Shown: positions 1 to 12,489, numbered from the stretch's first letter. The stretch: 35,990 nt of DNA from Sperchopsis tessellata (GCA_033557685.1 JAWQRN010000150.1:1-35990), one strand, 5' to 3'. Translations and numbers: made by a program. Notes: generated by a model not told the origin, from the sequence alone.

Positions 1-479
1 CCTTTGGCATTTACGAACGTCTAATGCACTTGGATAAACATCGCAAATGTTTTTGGTAGCAACTGTTGCGTTACTACTCTTGTGAAACCCAAAAAGCATT
101 CAATGCCGGATATGTACCTCTTCTGGTATTTGCCTGGCCATTTCAACTTGCCTGGCCATTTCAACCAAAGTTTCAAAAAAAAATTAAGATTTAATTATTT
201 ACAAGTAAACATGTCACTTTAACCTTAAAATGTCTTCGGCACGGCTTTAAAGTACACAATAAGCTGATAAATGATAAACAAATATTGACATGTGCAAAAA
301 CGATATTACTTTCTGGTCCTCCTAATAGCTGTAGTTAATGACCAAAAGCGAAGATGTTCACAGTCTTTCGTAGCTATAATCTGCCTATGCTGACAAAGAA
401 ACCAGATTCTCATCAGATGCAATAACTGCAAAAATAATAAATTATTCAGCACAACTCTATAGAGTCGGTACAGAAGTAA
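1..479. other. Intronic sequence upstream of shep exon, no feature seen
   Basis: AT-rich sequence with no long reading frame and no recognisable motif. By position it should be intron of the shep-like gene, because the first visible exon begins at 1091 after a splice acceptor. There is a short imperfect direct repeat near 131-165 (tggccatttcaact repeated after 20 bases). Confidence 0.5.
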
Positions 480-960
480 TATTCATGTGGGTGGTATTCA
501 AAATAATGAAATGGTTGACAACCTTGCAAGAGACGTTATACTGTATGCAGAGGATCGTGTGGGTATCACTATCGGGAACACCATGCTGTACACATAGAAG
601 CGTTTAAGAAATGTTTGGAATATTTATTGGAATAATTCATATGAAAACAAACCGACTCAATATGCAAAACTTCATCTACATATCCCAATAAAACACTGAT
701 ACTCCAAGTATACAGTTTTTAGAAGTTGCATATCATCGATTGCAAGATTGAAATATAACCATGGTAGATTCCCATTATATCTGGATAAAATCAAAATAAT
801 AAATTCTCCACCGTACTCTTGTGGCTACGAAGTAGTCAGCAATAATGTGCCATTAGGCACAAGTATCATGAATGTATTGTCCCTGAATAATAAGCAAATG
901 TTTGACTTAATAATAGATTTTCCGTCAGAAGGTCGATCCCGATCACCAGTAAATTAAAAA
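480..960 (+). repeat. LINE remnant: RNase H end and C-terminal tail
   Basis: Around 490-530 the translation reads GGIQNNEMVDNLARD, which matches the end of the RNase H domain of RNase H-bearing LINEs (the H-G-I-x-G-N-E-x-A-D-x-L-A pattern). Around 750-860 it reads NHGRFPLYLDKIKI followed by SPPYSCGYE, the shape of the short cysteine-containing tail after RNase H in I/R1-type elements. The two parts are in broken frames with stops between them, so this is a dead fragment. It lies in the intron before the shep exon at 1091 and on the same strand. The clade is inferred from motif order only. Confidence 0.55.
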
Positions 961-1090
961 GAAAAAAACATATTCTCATAGATGATAAAACTTTCTCTTC
1001 AAAGCTTTTAGTGCTTATAGCTTCCGTATATATTAGTTGAATCAGTGTGAACATTTTAATAAAGATTTGAAAAAATAGTGTCTATTTCAG

Positions 1091-1303
1091 ATGCCAGGAT
1101 ACACCATTCAGGGAACACCTTGGGTCCACCAGTATTTGATGCAAGCTCCAGCCCCAATCACCCAAGTTGACGATACTACATACAACTTGGCAACCGGTCA
1201 CTTAGGAGGTGGCTATAAAGGAGATGGACAACCTCCAAGAAGCATCTCTGTAATGGTACCTTCACCAGAGACCGCAGTTCAATACAACCCAATGATTCCA
1301 CAG
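1091..1303 (+). CDS. shep: alan shepard/RBMS-family RNA-binding protein, penultimate coding exon
   Basis: This is an internal coding exon of 71 codons. It is preceded by the acceptor tctatttcag (AG at 1089-1090) and followed by a GT donor at 1304, and is phase 0 at both ends. The peptide contains GYTIQGTPWVHQYLMQAPAP and HLGGGYKGDGQPPRSISVM, which I recognise as the conserved C-terminal region of Drosophila Shep and related RBMS proteins, downstream of the two RRM domains. The RRM exons must lie upstream of the window. Shep is a neuronal single-stranded nucleic-acid-binding protein. That role is known for the family and is not visible here. The first ATG in the exon is internal to the protein and is not a start codon. 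Confidence 0.88.
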
Positions 1304-1772
1304 GTTTGTTAACTAATATTTTTTTTATTACAAGAGTGAACTTTTATGTTATATATCTAGTTAACTGTAAAAGGAAACTCACATGATAATAACAGCCCTT
1401 TATTGTTCTTCTTAACTACCTTTTACACTCGCAAATATTTTTATCCAGTTCCCTCGAAAAAAAAAATATGAATTGGATTTCAAATGTTGGCACCATTTCG
1501 TCAGTACGAATTTCTAAGGGTATACTAAAGTTTAAATCATCTTGAATCAATTCTGAAAAAAAAACACACAACCACAGCCATCATTAACATCTTATATGAC
1601 ATAGAAGCCAATATAAATGCTAAAGACTAAGACAGCAAGGATACAAGTTGTTTTATTAAAGGCTTTTCATAGTGTAAATTACACTAAACTTTTCAAAATC
1701 ATTCAGTTGTCCTATTCTTGGAAGAAGTTAATATACCAACAAAAATAGTTAAATATATAACTAATAATTGCA

Positions 1773-2355
1773 CCTAAATTCGATCCCACCGAAGTTAATG
1801 CAACAAAGCATATCTCTAGAGTCCTCAACAGTTAAAATTTCATTATTGATTGTTATTTAATAATTTTCGAATACCATACAATAGATCAATCAAAACTCTC
1901 ATTAAAATCATAGCATAAGATGTGTCGGTGGAGAAGTCATTGCTATGTCTTCTTTGGCCCCCAAAATTGGTCAACTTGGTTTGTCCCCAAAGAAAGTTGG
2001 TGACAATATTGTCAAGGGCACAGCTGACTGGAAAGGTCTTAAGATCACTGTACAACTTAAAATCCAAAACAGACAAGCTACTATCTCTGTAGTACCATCC
2101 GGTGCATCTTTGATCATCAAAGCCCTTAAAGAACCTCCACTTGGCAGAAAGAAGCAGAAGAACATCAAACACAGTGGAAAAATCTCATTCGATGATGTGC
2201 TCTCCACTGCAAAACAATTGGCCAAGAACCTTGCTGGCATAGTTAAGGAAATGCTCGGAACTGCATAATCAGTAGGATGCACAGTTCACGGAAAACCACC
2301 ACATGACGTAATTGGTGAAATCAATGACGGAAGTGTTGAAGTCCCAGAAGACTAA
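1773..2355 (+). pseudogene. RpL12: Processed pseudogene of ribosomal protein L12
   Basis: The translation follows 60S ribosomal protein L12 closely but has no introns. It starts with PKFDPTEVN (1773-1799), continues after an unrelated insert of about 115 bp with IRCVGGEV (from 1915), SSLAPKIGQLGLSPKKVGD, DWKGLKITVQL, ISVVPSGASLIIKALKEPP and KKQKNIKHSG, and ends with SVGCTV and EINDGSVEVPED before a stop at 2353-2355. It is broken by the insert near codon 10, by loss of a few codons around TAKQLAKN where the family has a longer RPRSMAR-type segment, and by a TAA at 2266-2268 where L12 normally has a Gln codon. A 107-codon open stretch survives (1945-2268). The lack of introns and its position inside a host intron indicate an LINE-mediated retrocopy. 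The true RpL12 gene must lie elsewhere. Confidence 0.9.
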
Positions 2356-2489
2356 CTTATATTGGATAATAATAATAATAACTGTTAACAAATGGTCATG
2401 GCACAAGATATGGAATAAATATTTACCCATAATTATCTGTTAGCGAGATTATATTTTAGGACTATATTTATTTATAATTTATCAAAACG

Positions 2490-2870
2490 ACCTACAAACA
2501 AGCTTTTCAATCCCTTTATATGCTGACGATATGACGTTTGTTGTTAATGGCATAGGTAAAAAAGACATGACTGAGAACATTCAGTGACATTTTGAGGCAA
2601 AAATGGTTTAAACAAAATGGTATTATGCTAAAACAGATGTTCTGGATAGTCAAGTGGACTAGAGTACACTAGTGGCTCCACGAAATTTCTCGGTGTTCAA
2701 TTAGATTAAAATTTAAATTGGAAGGTGCAAGCGGATTAAAGACTTAAGCTTATTTTCATATATAAAAAATACATACTAAAAACGAAAATAGTACAGGAGT
2801 AGTGCTTGATACTTCACACCTTTTATATGGAGTGCTCTAGATAATATACAATTACACTCTAGGTTATGTT
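2490..2870 (+). repeat. Jockey-like LINE reverse transcriptase remnant
   Basis: From 2507 the translation gives FQSLYADDMTFVVNG, carrying the YADD catalytic box of reverse transcriptases. Shifted frames then give STLVAPRNFSVFN and a later SYIKNTY-like segment, in the order expected of the palm and thumb of jockey-type elements. Frameshifts and stops occur throughout. It sits just upstream of the shep last coding exon. Confidence 0.6.
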
Positions 2871-2936
2871 TGTAAAGTGTTATATATTTTGTAAAATGTT
2901 TATTTTTTAACTAACTATTTTTTGTTATTTTTTTAG

Positions 2937-3116
2937 TTGACTGCACAAATGAGTGCAATGCACTTAAGCACTGGATCATACATTTCGCAACCATTGTCGT
3001 ACTACACATCGCCCACCATACTTCACGCTGTGCCGGTTGCAGATTCGGAGCACACGTCTAATGCTACAAGCCCTGAAGATCCCTACCAAGCATACCAACC
3101 TCAGCAAACTAAGTAG
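2937..3116 (+). CDS. shep: alan shepard/RBMS-family protein, terminal coding exon
   Basis: The exon begins directly after the acceptor tttttttag in phase 0, matching the phase of the exon ending at 1303. It encodes 59 residues and stops with TAG at 3114-3116. The peptide starts LTAQMSAMHLSTGSYI and ends DPYQAYQPQQTK, the conserved tail of insect Shep proteins. The short exon 1091-1303 is the only other coding part in the window, so this gene is partial at its 5' side. Everything downstream of the stop is 3' UTR. Confidence 0.88.
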   Translation: MTAQMSAMHLSTGSYISQPLSYYTSPTILHAVPVADSEHTSNATSPEDPYQAYQPQQTK

Positions 3117-6100
3117 ATCGAGGACTATATATACATATATATATAGAGAGATGAGATTAGGGTCTACTGTCTGAACATTTCGACATAGACACAAAAAAAA
3201 AAAAACTTAGATTTAAGAAAAAAGTTCATAGTAGAGTTAGAATAAAGAAAATATAATAGTAATAGGAAAAAAACGTGAATGAAAAATTAAAAAAGTGTGC
3301 TTAAAATTAATACTACCGAAAATATTTTTATAAGTTAAAAACGTTTGATTTTTCACGATTGACTTGTTAGAGGGAAAGTTAAAACTTTTTTTCTTTTTAT
3401 TTGCAAGAAAAATCTTGTTTTTCTTTCCTTTCAGTAATTTTAAATGATTTTAAAAGGAAGTATTTTTGACGCTGTTAAATATGTGTTTGAAACGGCTTCC
3501 TTTAATGACGTATTGTTTAGTGCGAATGAAGGAAATTGCGTGTTTTAGCCTTATTTTTTTAAATGACGAAAACAGAAACAATAATAATGGTTTATCGAGT
3601 GTTCAGACAGTCTTATTTAAATTACGATAGTTACAGCGTAACTTATTGAAAAATAATTATATTTTGTTGCAACATTTTTCTTAGAAATTAAGAAGACGTT
3701 AGTTTATATAAAATAACTAAATGACTGAAGAAATTGTTATATTTAAATAAATCATATTTAAGAAGTTTGCGCTTTTATAAGAAAACAAGCTTGTATAGCC
3801 ATGGTAGTAATGTAGTTCGTGGAATTGTATTATATTCTTTTTAAAGATAATAACTAGTTTTTTTTAAAGATGAGCCTTTGATACAATGATTTTAGTTTTG
3901 TCATTTTAAAATTTTAAGAAGGATTTAACACAGACATTTTACTTGATTGAAACAAAAGTAAGCTAATCAAAGAAATCATTGCATTGATGTCCTATAAATT
4001 AAAAATTATATGATATAATTACGTTTGATAATCTATATAAACGAAGGAAAATCATTAATTCCTGTTCTTTCCTGAAAATTATTTAAAGACAGGTTGAATA
4101 GAGCTTTAGAACATTATATATTTTTTTAGAGGTGAATCGCAGCATTTTCCACAAATTATACTAAACAAAACACATTTAATTATAAATTTTTTTAACGATT
4201 TCATTAGTTTACACTCTTATTATGTCAACTATTAAGTGATAATTTAGTTTTTGAATTATTTTTAAATGATTTAAATTATTCTACATGTCTTTGACGCATT
4301 TTCAATGGGAGTCTGGTGTTTTTTGTTTATCTGAGATTAAACTGGCAAGTAGCTTTAGCCAAGAACTTTTATTATAGTAACAAGTTTCAACTTTTTGTTG
4401 AAGAGAGAGCCAGAAGAAATCACAGAAATTATCAGCTAACAGAGGTTGGAGATTAAGCCCAAAAATATATTTTGTTTATCCTGACACATTGAAAAGGCTT
4501 GAAATGAGGATAGACTTAAAATATATAAACATATGGAAATCATTCAATAGAGGTTATAAAGATTTAAGTTAATCCCGTAATGTAATTGGAGTGAATTGAA
4601 GAATCCACTTGAATTTAATATAATGGACACATAACCTTAAAAAGTCATAGATGTATACATACAACTTAAATTCGTAATGAATGAAACAAACGTCTCAGAG
4701 AATAAAATCAGATCACTATTGTAATTATGGTTTAACAAGAAGTAGTTGAATTACGTCATTATGTCGCCACCACATCAATTGTGAAATTAATCGCAATAAA
4801 CGTAATTTATAATACGAGCATTCAGGAATAAAAGTACCTTGTTAGTAGCTACATTTTCAACAAAAAATAATAACTTAGATTTTGTAATATTGTCAGTTCA
4901 TGACAGCCAAAGAATAAAAGTGCAAATTTTCAATCTTCAATTTTGTAAATATAAAAAAAAATATTTAATTCTAGTCTTTCAGTTTCTGTCATTTTCGATT
5001 TTTGATATTTTATCAAATGTTTTATACGTAAAGGCCATCTTATTTCTTATTGCTTGTAAAGTGTGTTCTAGCTTTGAGCATGATAGTAATAGAAGTGTGC
5101 TTGTGCAGCAGGAAGTATTTTTTTTTAAGAAAAATGTCGCAGTGAAATCTGTAGAATATATGATCTTCCCAAGCCTTTATGGCAATAGATTATAGGCAAA
5201 TTGTATTTTATTTTTTGATCATCTATAGGTAGTTATGTTTGCAAAGCAAAGCAAGTGTTAAAAAAACAAGTGATTAAACTGCTCACTATTGAAATCAAAT
5301 ATATCTTCCTAGATACAAAAGTAAATTTAAAAAAATAACCATCTATGTGTAAACGAACTGAACTTCCAATCTTATAAGTTGTTTTCTTGTTTTATTTATT
5401 AATTTTATTTACCAATATACTAAAATGACAGTGGCTATAAAAACAAAACAAAAAACAAGTGGTAAAGAAAATTTCACCATGGGATAGTCTGGTTGTGTAT
5501 AAATCCCAATTTTCGCATTAAAAAAGTATTTATTTTTTATGATAAATCTCTTAATAAGTTTTTATCTCTTTAGCGAATATGGATACAGATCATAATTTTT
5601 AAACAAATATGAGATGGTTGCACCAAAGTATTTGATTATCTATTATTTTTAATCTTTAAAAACATTTGCATTCCGTTTGTCATAATGTACAGGTTTTCTC
5701 GACATAAAAATAAACACCTTTTTATTACTAATAATTACATACAAATGATCACATCGAGATGTTAATGATCTTTACCTTAAAAAATTTTAAATTTAGACAA
5801 TATGTTTTTTCTAGGTTTAAATATATTACAAGATTCAAGTACTTTTGAGTAATACCGATGGATATCGACCTTAAGTGAATCCAATTTTAACCTATTATTT
5901 CTACATATTGTATTTTTGAAAACAAAACAAGTTCAAATACTATATTTATAGATTTCTGAATGATTGTTTATTAACGATGTTGCTTCTACAAAAGTCATCG
6001 ATGAATAATAATAATGTATTGTCACATTTCACAATATATATACTCTTTGTACTATATACTTATCTTAATTCTGGATTGCACGAAAGTATATTAAATTAAA

Positions 6101-6337
6101 TCTGTAAAAACGTATGTTGAATGTACGTCCAAAATTCATCGTATTTATGTGTTGACGAACTGAACAACATTGGACGTTTAGAAGACGTACGTTTTCTCTA
6201 CTAAAATTGTGAGATTAAATACTTCTGTGTAATCTACCACAAATGTTTAACAATATTGTGAATAATACTTTATTTTTAATTTGGGTTTATATTAATTCAG
6301 TACATAGACTTCCACGGCCACAGTAAATATTTTCAAG

Positions 6338-6412
6338 TTTTCCGGGAAATAACCGTGTGTTGGCTTTTGTTTTTGCCGATGTTTTGTCCGCCGTTGCAGG
6401 GGACGTTATCAA
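6338..6412 (-). repeat. Penelope-like terminal repeat fragment, degenerate hammerhead-like core (copy 1)
   Basis: This block shares its layout with 34802-34880. On the minus strand it reads ttgataacgtcccc, gcaacggcggac, aaaacatcggc, then a tract ending cacacggttatttcccgg. The order (TGAtAA-type box, a short stem, then GGAC-GAAAC-like box) resembles the hammerhead ribozyme core carried by Penelope-like elements in animals. The GAAA box is mutated to caaaa here, so this copy should be inactive. It lies in the putative shep 3' UTR. Confidence 0.45.
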
Positions 6413-6885
6413 TGGATTTATATTGTTTGTTGGTAAGAAAAATTTATTTTGTCATTTGTCATTATAGAATATTGGATATAGTTGAAAAAAATGATTGGAA
6501 AATTAGCTACTTTAAATATACATATATAATATATACTCTGTTTATATAGTTTTTCAAAATATTTGCTAAAAAATTTATTACTTGTTGTTTTTCGACATTC
6601 CAGTGTCTCTTAAGATATAATCCTTTTTTGTAATTTATATTTATTGTAATATTTATTTCCGTAAATATTTTCATTTACGAAGACATCCCGATGTTTTATT
6701 TAATTGTACAGTTCTTTTGTAATAATGATAGTGCAATTTTCTTGTTTTATATTTTTAAGTTTATTTTTCATCGTAGTTTTAAGTTGTTTTTAGTTTTGAA
6801 TTTTTTAATGTGAAAGGGATTTCTTTATAAATGGACTGACTATATTGATATTGTTGTGTTATGGATGAGCGTCGAGGTTCTTCTT

Positions 6886-6950
6886 GCGGAGGAACCAAAC
6901 TGTGTATAGTAAAATTTTGATACCACAATTACAATTGTGGTTCTGTCCGC
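6886..6950 (+). other. Inverted repeat/hairpin in distal shep 3' UTR
   Basis: Two overlapping foldbacks are visible. The inner one is a near-perfect palindrome at 6922-6941 (accacaatt, ac, aattgtggt). The outer one pairs gcggaggaacca (6886-6897) with tggttctgtccgc (6938-6950). They share the tggt around 6938-6941, so only one can form at a time. It lies in a stretch less AT-rich than its surroundings. A function is not claimed. Confidence 0.35.
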
Positions 6951-7195
6951 AAAAAAGTCTTCCTCGCTCTGGTTGATTTTGTTGCGTCTAAAGTTTGTTT
7001 TAACGGATATTGACACAAAAGAGCCTTTTCAAAGATCACAGACTTAGGCGAACCTGGTTCGGGCAGATTCTTTTTAAGTGCAAACTTTTAAAACTTTAAG
7101 TTTTAACAGTTTTTATACATGCCAATTATAATTATTGAACTTTTTTAAAAATTCGTTTTATTATGACAATAAAGTCCTTTGGGCTGTAGTATAAT

Positions 7196-10100
7196 ATATA
7201 TTTAATTTATTTAGAATCCTTTATTTTATTTTTAAATTTTATCATTAGATTATTATCATCAGTAATTAGATACATACCAAATTTTAACGGCTATTCTTTT
7301 CTGTTTGATACATTTTCCATATCAAAGGGCATTCATTTATTATTTGCTAATAAGGAAACAGATGTTTCAATCATTTATTATCTTATTAATTGACGTAAAC
7401 ACCTCCAAGTTCGCATATGCTTAAATCACAAGGTGTTTTATTACTTTAGTGCTTGAAGGTCTTTGGCTAAACAGATTATAATTATTATTTTTTAAATCAA
7501 TTACCCTATATCTTTTTTATTTAGTATATACATGCATTGCAAATGATTAAAGTTATGTTTTTGCCATAATTATATTTCTCGCTCCTAATAATAGCGCTTT
7601 CCGTTTAAGAACTGCACTTCAGTTTTCAAAGTACGACTTAATGATGATGTGTAAGATGCTAACCTACTTTGTAGTATAAATACTTGTCTGTTTTTTTGTT
7701 TAATTGTGGAGACTTATGACTTAAATGCAAATGAACCCCAGGCCCATTTGAGTTTTGCAATGGCTTTTATGTTGTAAACACCAAATCTTTTTCGAATGTC
7801 CGTAATACAATCCATCGTTATAGCCAAATTACTGTATCAAGTCTCCAGATAGCGTTGCTCCATTCTCTTAGTTCTTTCTAAATTTAGTAGGTGGAAAAAG
7901 TAAGGTTGAAACACCAAAATTTAGTAATGTTATTTGTGAAAAGACTCCTATCCAAGAATGGAAAAATAGGAGCTGTATATCCAGGCTATATACAGTATCA
8001 CGAAGGAGACATATGTTATATACTTTCAATTTCTCTTATGTATTTCTACTGTTTTATTCTCTTGGTCCAATTAAATACATTGGCGAAAGTTCACATACTA
8101 TTTCACTTGCTCCAGTACGCAGTTATTCTTTGCTATATCATGCTGCCAGCTTTATTGAACTAAAAGTTTTAGTAGCTCTTTAGGTTATACACACACACTG
8201 GATAATTGATCAAACCGACATTTAACTTATAAGCTTTTCATGTCATGCATTAGTATTATAAAGTTTTGAAAGTTGTTTTGGTAAAAAAAGGAAATGTTTT
8301 AAAAGTTTGCACTGAACACTTATTTTTTATTAATCGGGGGTAGTGTTAGCCAGGTTTATCCTTGTGGACGACGGTAACTATACTATACACGTTGAAAGAT
8401 ATCGTGCCTTTTTCAGATTAGTCCATTGACAGGGATTTACTGAAAATATTTTCATATATTTTTTTAAACTCGGTGTTTCGTAAAACTCACTAACCAAATT
8501 TTAATCTTATAGTTGTTTCTATGTTGTAGACAGATGTAAATCTTAGTTTCAGTTGTTTCTTTCAAGTTGTCACTGGGCTGGGGGATCTGTAGTGGAGCCT
8601 ATTTTTGCCTATGTCATGCCATTTTCATCGGTTATATCTGTATTCGAGTTGGGTGAAAAAAAGTTAACTCAAATAATAGAACAAATTCCATTATTTGCGT
8701 AAGCTTTTTATTTTTCCAATCAACCTGAATACATATCAAAAATATATTTTATAATAAAATAAATATCAGTAGTGAAATTATTAAATTTCAATTTTTTTTT
8801 CTGTACAGATATGTAGTAATTTATATAATTATACTTTATGTATTATAATATAGTATGAATTAATACTATTTTTATTATTAAATCATTGAAATAAATGATC
8901 ATATAAAATGTCTTAAAGTTTGAAAAAACCAAAACAAATGTACAGTTCAGAATTTCAGCAATTTCAGAATTGGTTAATTTTTTTTAACACATCTATACAC
9001 AACACAAGCAAATACAAATGAAATTGTATCTATCATATAAAACAAAGTACTAATTAGAAAAAAATGGAATGATATTTTGTGAAGCGAAATTTAGAAAATC
9101 ATGATACATACGGCACACTTCTTTTCGATGACAACGACAATAATATCCATAAAGTTCGTAGTGTTTCTAGATTAGGTGATAAATATACAAAATCCTAACA
9201 AAAATAGAAAGATTCTTGCCTTTATCTTATCAAATCATAACTATATTGTTATACATGGAAGTTAGACAGATGGTGTATTATAATTTAAAAATAAATCTTT
9301 ATCTTATAAAGTAGATTGTGAATAGTTAATTCTTAAATTTATTCAAAGATGTTTCCTGACCCTAGTCATTTGGAGTTTACTAAAAGCAGTTATAAAGTAA
9401 AACCAGTGAAGAACATACGAACTTCTCCCCAACCTTTTATATAATTTAATTTTCAATATTATTTTTTTTTTTTTCTTTGTATGATTTTTAAAATTGGCTT
9501 AACTGTTTCCTTTGGGGTTTGAAGAGTTCATAAAATCAATAAAAGGCTATATGCACAATTCATATGGCCCAAACATTTTGAGTTTTGAAAACTCTTAGAA
9601 CAAACTGCAACTCTGATAACTTATATCTGGAAAATAAGTAATAAGTTAGAATCCTGAAACCAGTGAAACATGTAAATGATAAGATTTACATATTAAAACT
9701 TAGTGTTACCATTTCTAAGAAGGTGCAAAAAAAACCTTTCTTAGCAAACAATCCCTAATATCTTTGGAAGATGTAACGAGTAATCAAACAGAATCTTATA
9801 AATGTTATTGTATATAGTATGTACAGTAAGAAAAACTTCTATCTGTTATTCATAATTTTCAACTAACAAAGGGATTAGCTGTGGGCTGAAATTGGACGAT
9901 ATATTATTCCTGTAAGTCACTTGACATTCGCTAATATTTTGTTCCTCCATATCATGGAAAATTATTCATGTTAATCTCCTGGTTTTAAAAACACTTAAGT
10001 ATTGCGAAGAACACAAAAACTTTAAAGAAAAAAAAAACAGAGACCTTTATCTTGAAATGCTGTAAATATAAAGCCAGATAGGGCTTCCTTTTTGTTGAGT

Positions 10101-11344
10101 TATATTTTGTATATGCCAGCATATGCCTAAAATTAATAGTTAAGGCGTAGGAGACACTTAGACATATGCAGATAGCAAAATCGATGTTATTAGTATTTTT
10201 ATATGATCATTTATTAATTTTTTATTTCCTCACTAAAGCATTTGTAGATATGTAGGTGAAATAGCTCCATTACTGCTTAAGTCGGTATAACTCCTGCTAT
10301 TGCAGTTAGTGGCGAAGGCACCCCCACTCATGTTCGTTTGTGTGTATAGCTAAGCTATAAAAAAAAAACAATTAGTGTGTACGATCATGGAGAATTTTCG
10401 ATATTTGTAATGAAAACCACCCGGTACTAATTTTATCATATATAAATGAGATTGCTCCAGAATACGTGATTCCCACATGGCAGGATACGTTGACGGTAAG
10501 ATATACATTTATAGATGACTTGATAGTATCGGTGTCGACTTGCAAACAGATTTTTACACTGATAGATTCAGGTTTATTTTTGGTATACCGTAAAATTTGA
10601 ATGGTATAAAAACCTATTTTTTAGACCATATTGTCGAACGAGTCAAACGACTACCTATTTAAGCGGAACGGGCAAAAGTTGGCCCTTTTGTAAAAAGTAA
10701 TTTAAAAGGCGGAAGATTTCCGTTGTTAGGTTAGGTTAACTTGTAGATTAGCTTTAGCATGGTTAGTTTGTAGGCTTAGCAATAGATATTAGGTAGGCTA
10801 TTTTAATTAATGAAAATGAAACCTAGATCGTAGGCTAGTTCTTAAGTAAAACTTACCTTTCGGATACAATTTGGAGTATATATTATTTAGTTAGTGTTTA
10901 TATAGTATATAGATAGATATATTTAATTATATATTGGCCCCTTTTGAAGTGCGTGGTGTCACCATGTGCTTTGTAGCTGTGCGACGTGGCGATAGGGTGT
11001 ATTTAACTAGGGGCTTTGATAGTCAGAGGTGCGATACTCCAGGATGTATTCGATTTGACTTTGTCTTGCGGTAGGTAAAAAAAAAACTAGATTAAGTAAG
11101 TGTTTTTTATTGTTGCATAAGTTAAGAATGTTTGTTTCTTTTTTTTAATGTAAGTCTTTTGTGTTGGATAATAAAATGTATTTGTGCAGAATTAAGTGTT
11201 TTTCATTTTTTAAAACAGTATTTTGTCGTTTACTTTAAAATTTCGTATCTCCATTTTTTACGCATACTCAAACTAATTTCCTTTACATACATTTATTTCA
11301 TAGCATTCAGATATTTAAAGATTAAATATCATGATCCCCTTTAA
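7196..11344. other. AT-rich intergenic DNA, nothing recognisable
   Basis: No reading frame with protein-like composition and no splice-bounded exon was recognised on either strand. Homopolymer runs (for example T-rich at 9461-9476) and a ttaggttaggtta-type motif near 10726-10739 occur. A block at about 10930-11075 is richer in G+C than its surroundings but matches nothing I know. Confidence 0.4.
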
Positions 11345-11640
11345 ACCTCCACCTGCTAGAATTCATTAAAACTGTAGATGCTTTGTTTTCATCCAGTATT
11401 CTATGCACTGCTTTTCTGAAAGGCCCACTTTGTTGTGTTCCCGATATCCTATGCTAAAGAAATTTTAAATCTCTGGAGTGGCGGATGTTATAGAAGTTGC
11501 TAAGGTTTTTTCAATCAAGTAAGTTGGAATAACTGGTCCCCAGATTAATCCATTGTCCAGCTGAAACCCAAGTAGCTTCAGCATTGTAATGTTGCCGATG
11601 AGCTGGTGTTGATTGGCATTATTTTTGGAGGTGAAACAAA
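11345..11640 (-). repeat. Jockey-like LINE fragment (thumb region)
   Basis: On the minus strand one frame around 11500-11600 gives MLKLLGFQLDNGLIWGP, which matches the K-x-L-G-x-x-L-D-x-x-L-x-W-x-x-H/P signature that follows the catalytic domain in jockey/CR1-type reverse transcriptases. Other frames give further LINE-like peptide (FRKAVHRILDEN). Frame changes and stops show it is dead. Confidence 0.45.
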
Positions 11641-12480
11641 CATTTTTTTATAAATACATAGACTTAATGAAGGTTTTATTTTCATCAATATGTAGAATGA
11701 TTACTTTTGTAGCAAATAGCACTATAATCCAATTTTTCCTAAAAATCAGTGTTACGAAATTTTGATACTAGAGTGACGATTGATCATAACATCTTGGCTC
11801 CTGAACAAGTTACAGTTAATCTCCAGCAAGTTATCAATGGCTAAAAGAGAGTGAAATAAGTAATACAACAGTATATGAGGTAAGTAGTTCATAGGGTGTA
11901 ATCTGCCAAACAACAAAGGCGATATATGAAGTGATAATAAACACACTTTTGTTCTATAATTTATGAACAAAAGGGACTTGTATGCCGTCGATTAAATAAC
12001 AAATATATTTCGAAATTATATATCTATATTCTATAACTATTAATCACATTTAAATCAAACATTTAAAACACAATAAAAAAAGGAATCTAATGTTGCAAAT
12101 TAAATGTTCATGCAGTTGCAATCAGCCTTTTATATTGTCTTTAAATAACAAAGTTGTTACCTATTAGAAATAACATAATAGATTGCATTAATAATATTTA
12201 GAGCTATTTTCAGGTTTTCCGGGAGATAACCGTACTGAATTAATTTTAGAGCAATTGACAATTTAGAATGTAATTGACAGCTCGGTGAGATACGTCAACA
12301 AACGTGTTTTGAAATTAGGTTTATTTGATTAATTATTTCAAATTTTCATTTAGGTGTTATTCTTTCTACATTAAAATGTGTCTAAATACAAGTTCTATCG
12401 ATCTGTAGAAGGATTTTTCATTATTTTGAAAGATACCTAAGAAATTTAAGTTTTAACATCGTTATCTCTTTTTCATCACC
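11641..12480. other. AT-rich gap with one short repeat
   Basis: No gene seen. At 12214-12233 the string ttttccgggagataaccgt matches one end of the Penelope-like repeat found at 6338 and 34802. The rest of that repeat is missing here. Confidence 0.4.
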
Positions 12481-12489
12481 GACGTCACT

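Larger units (their letters stand above)
1304..2936 (+). other. shep: shep last coding intron
   Basis: Intron between the two shep coding exons, with GT at 1304-1305 and a T-rich tract ending in AG at 2935-2936. It holds an RpL12 retrocopy (1773-2355) and a jockey-like LINE remnant (about 2490-2870), both on the sense strand. I see nothing else in it. Confidence 0.8.
3117..7195 (+). other. shep: Probable long 3' UTR of shep
   Basis: After the shep stop there is about 4 kb of AT-rich sequence without a convincing reading frame. AATAAA hexamers occur at 3241-3246, 4795-4800 and 7168-7173. The last is followed by a GT-rich stretch (tttgggctgtag), which makes it the best distal cleavage candidate. 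A Pumilio-type UGUAAAUA occurs at 4944-4951. A Penelope-like repeat (6338-6412) and a hairpin (6886-6950) lie inside. Neural RNA-binding protein genes in insects often have very long 3' UTRs, so this extent is plausible, but transcription cannot be seen from sequence. The 118-codon open stretch at 4839-5195 looks like AT-rich noise. Confidence 0.4.

Noticed and set aside
1843..2172. Minus-strand open frame of 109 codons
   Set aside because: It is the complement of the RpL12 retrocopy and has no independent support.
4839..5195. 118-codon plus-strand open frame
   Set aside because: Composition is that of AT-rich noise (many F, I, L, K, N), no known motif, no ATG at the frame's start region with support, and it lies in the putative shep 3' UTR.
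7891..8163. 90-codon plus-strand open frame with hydrophobic segments
   Set aside because: No family resemblance and no supported splice or start context; its apparent membrane segments follow from AT-rich composition.
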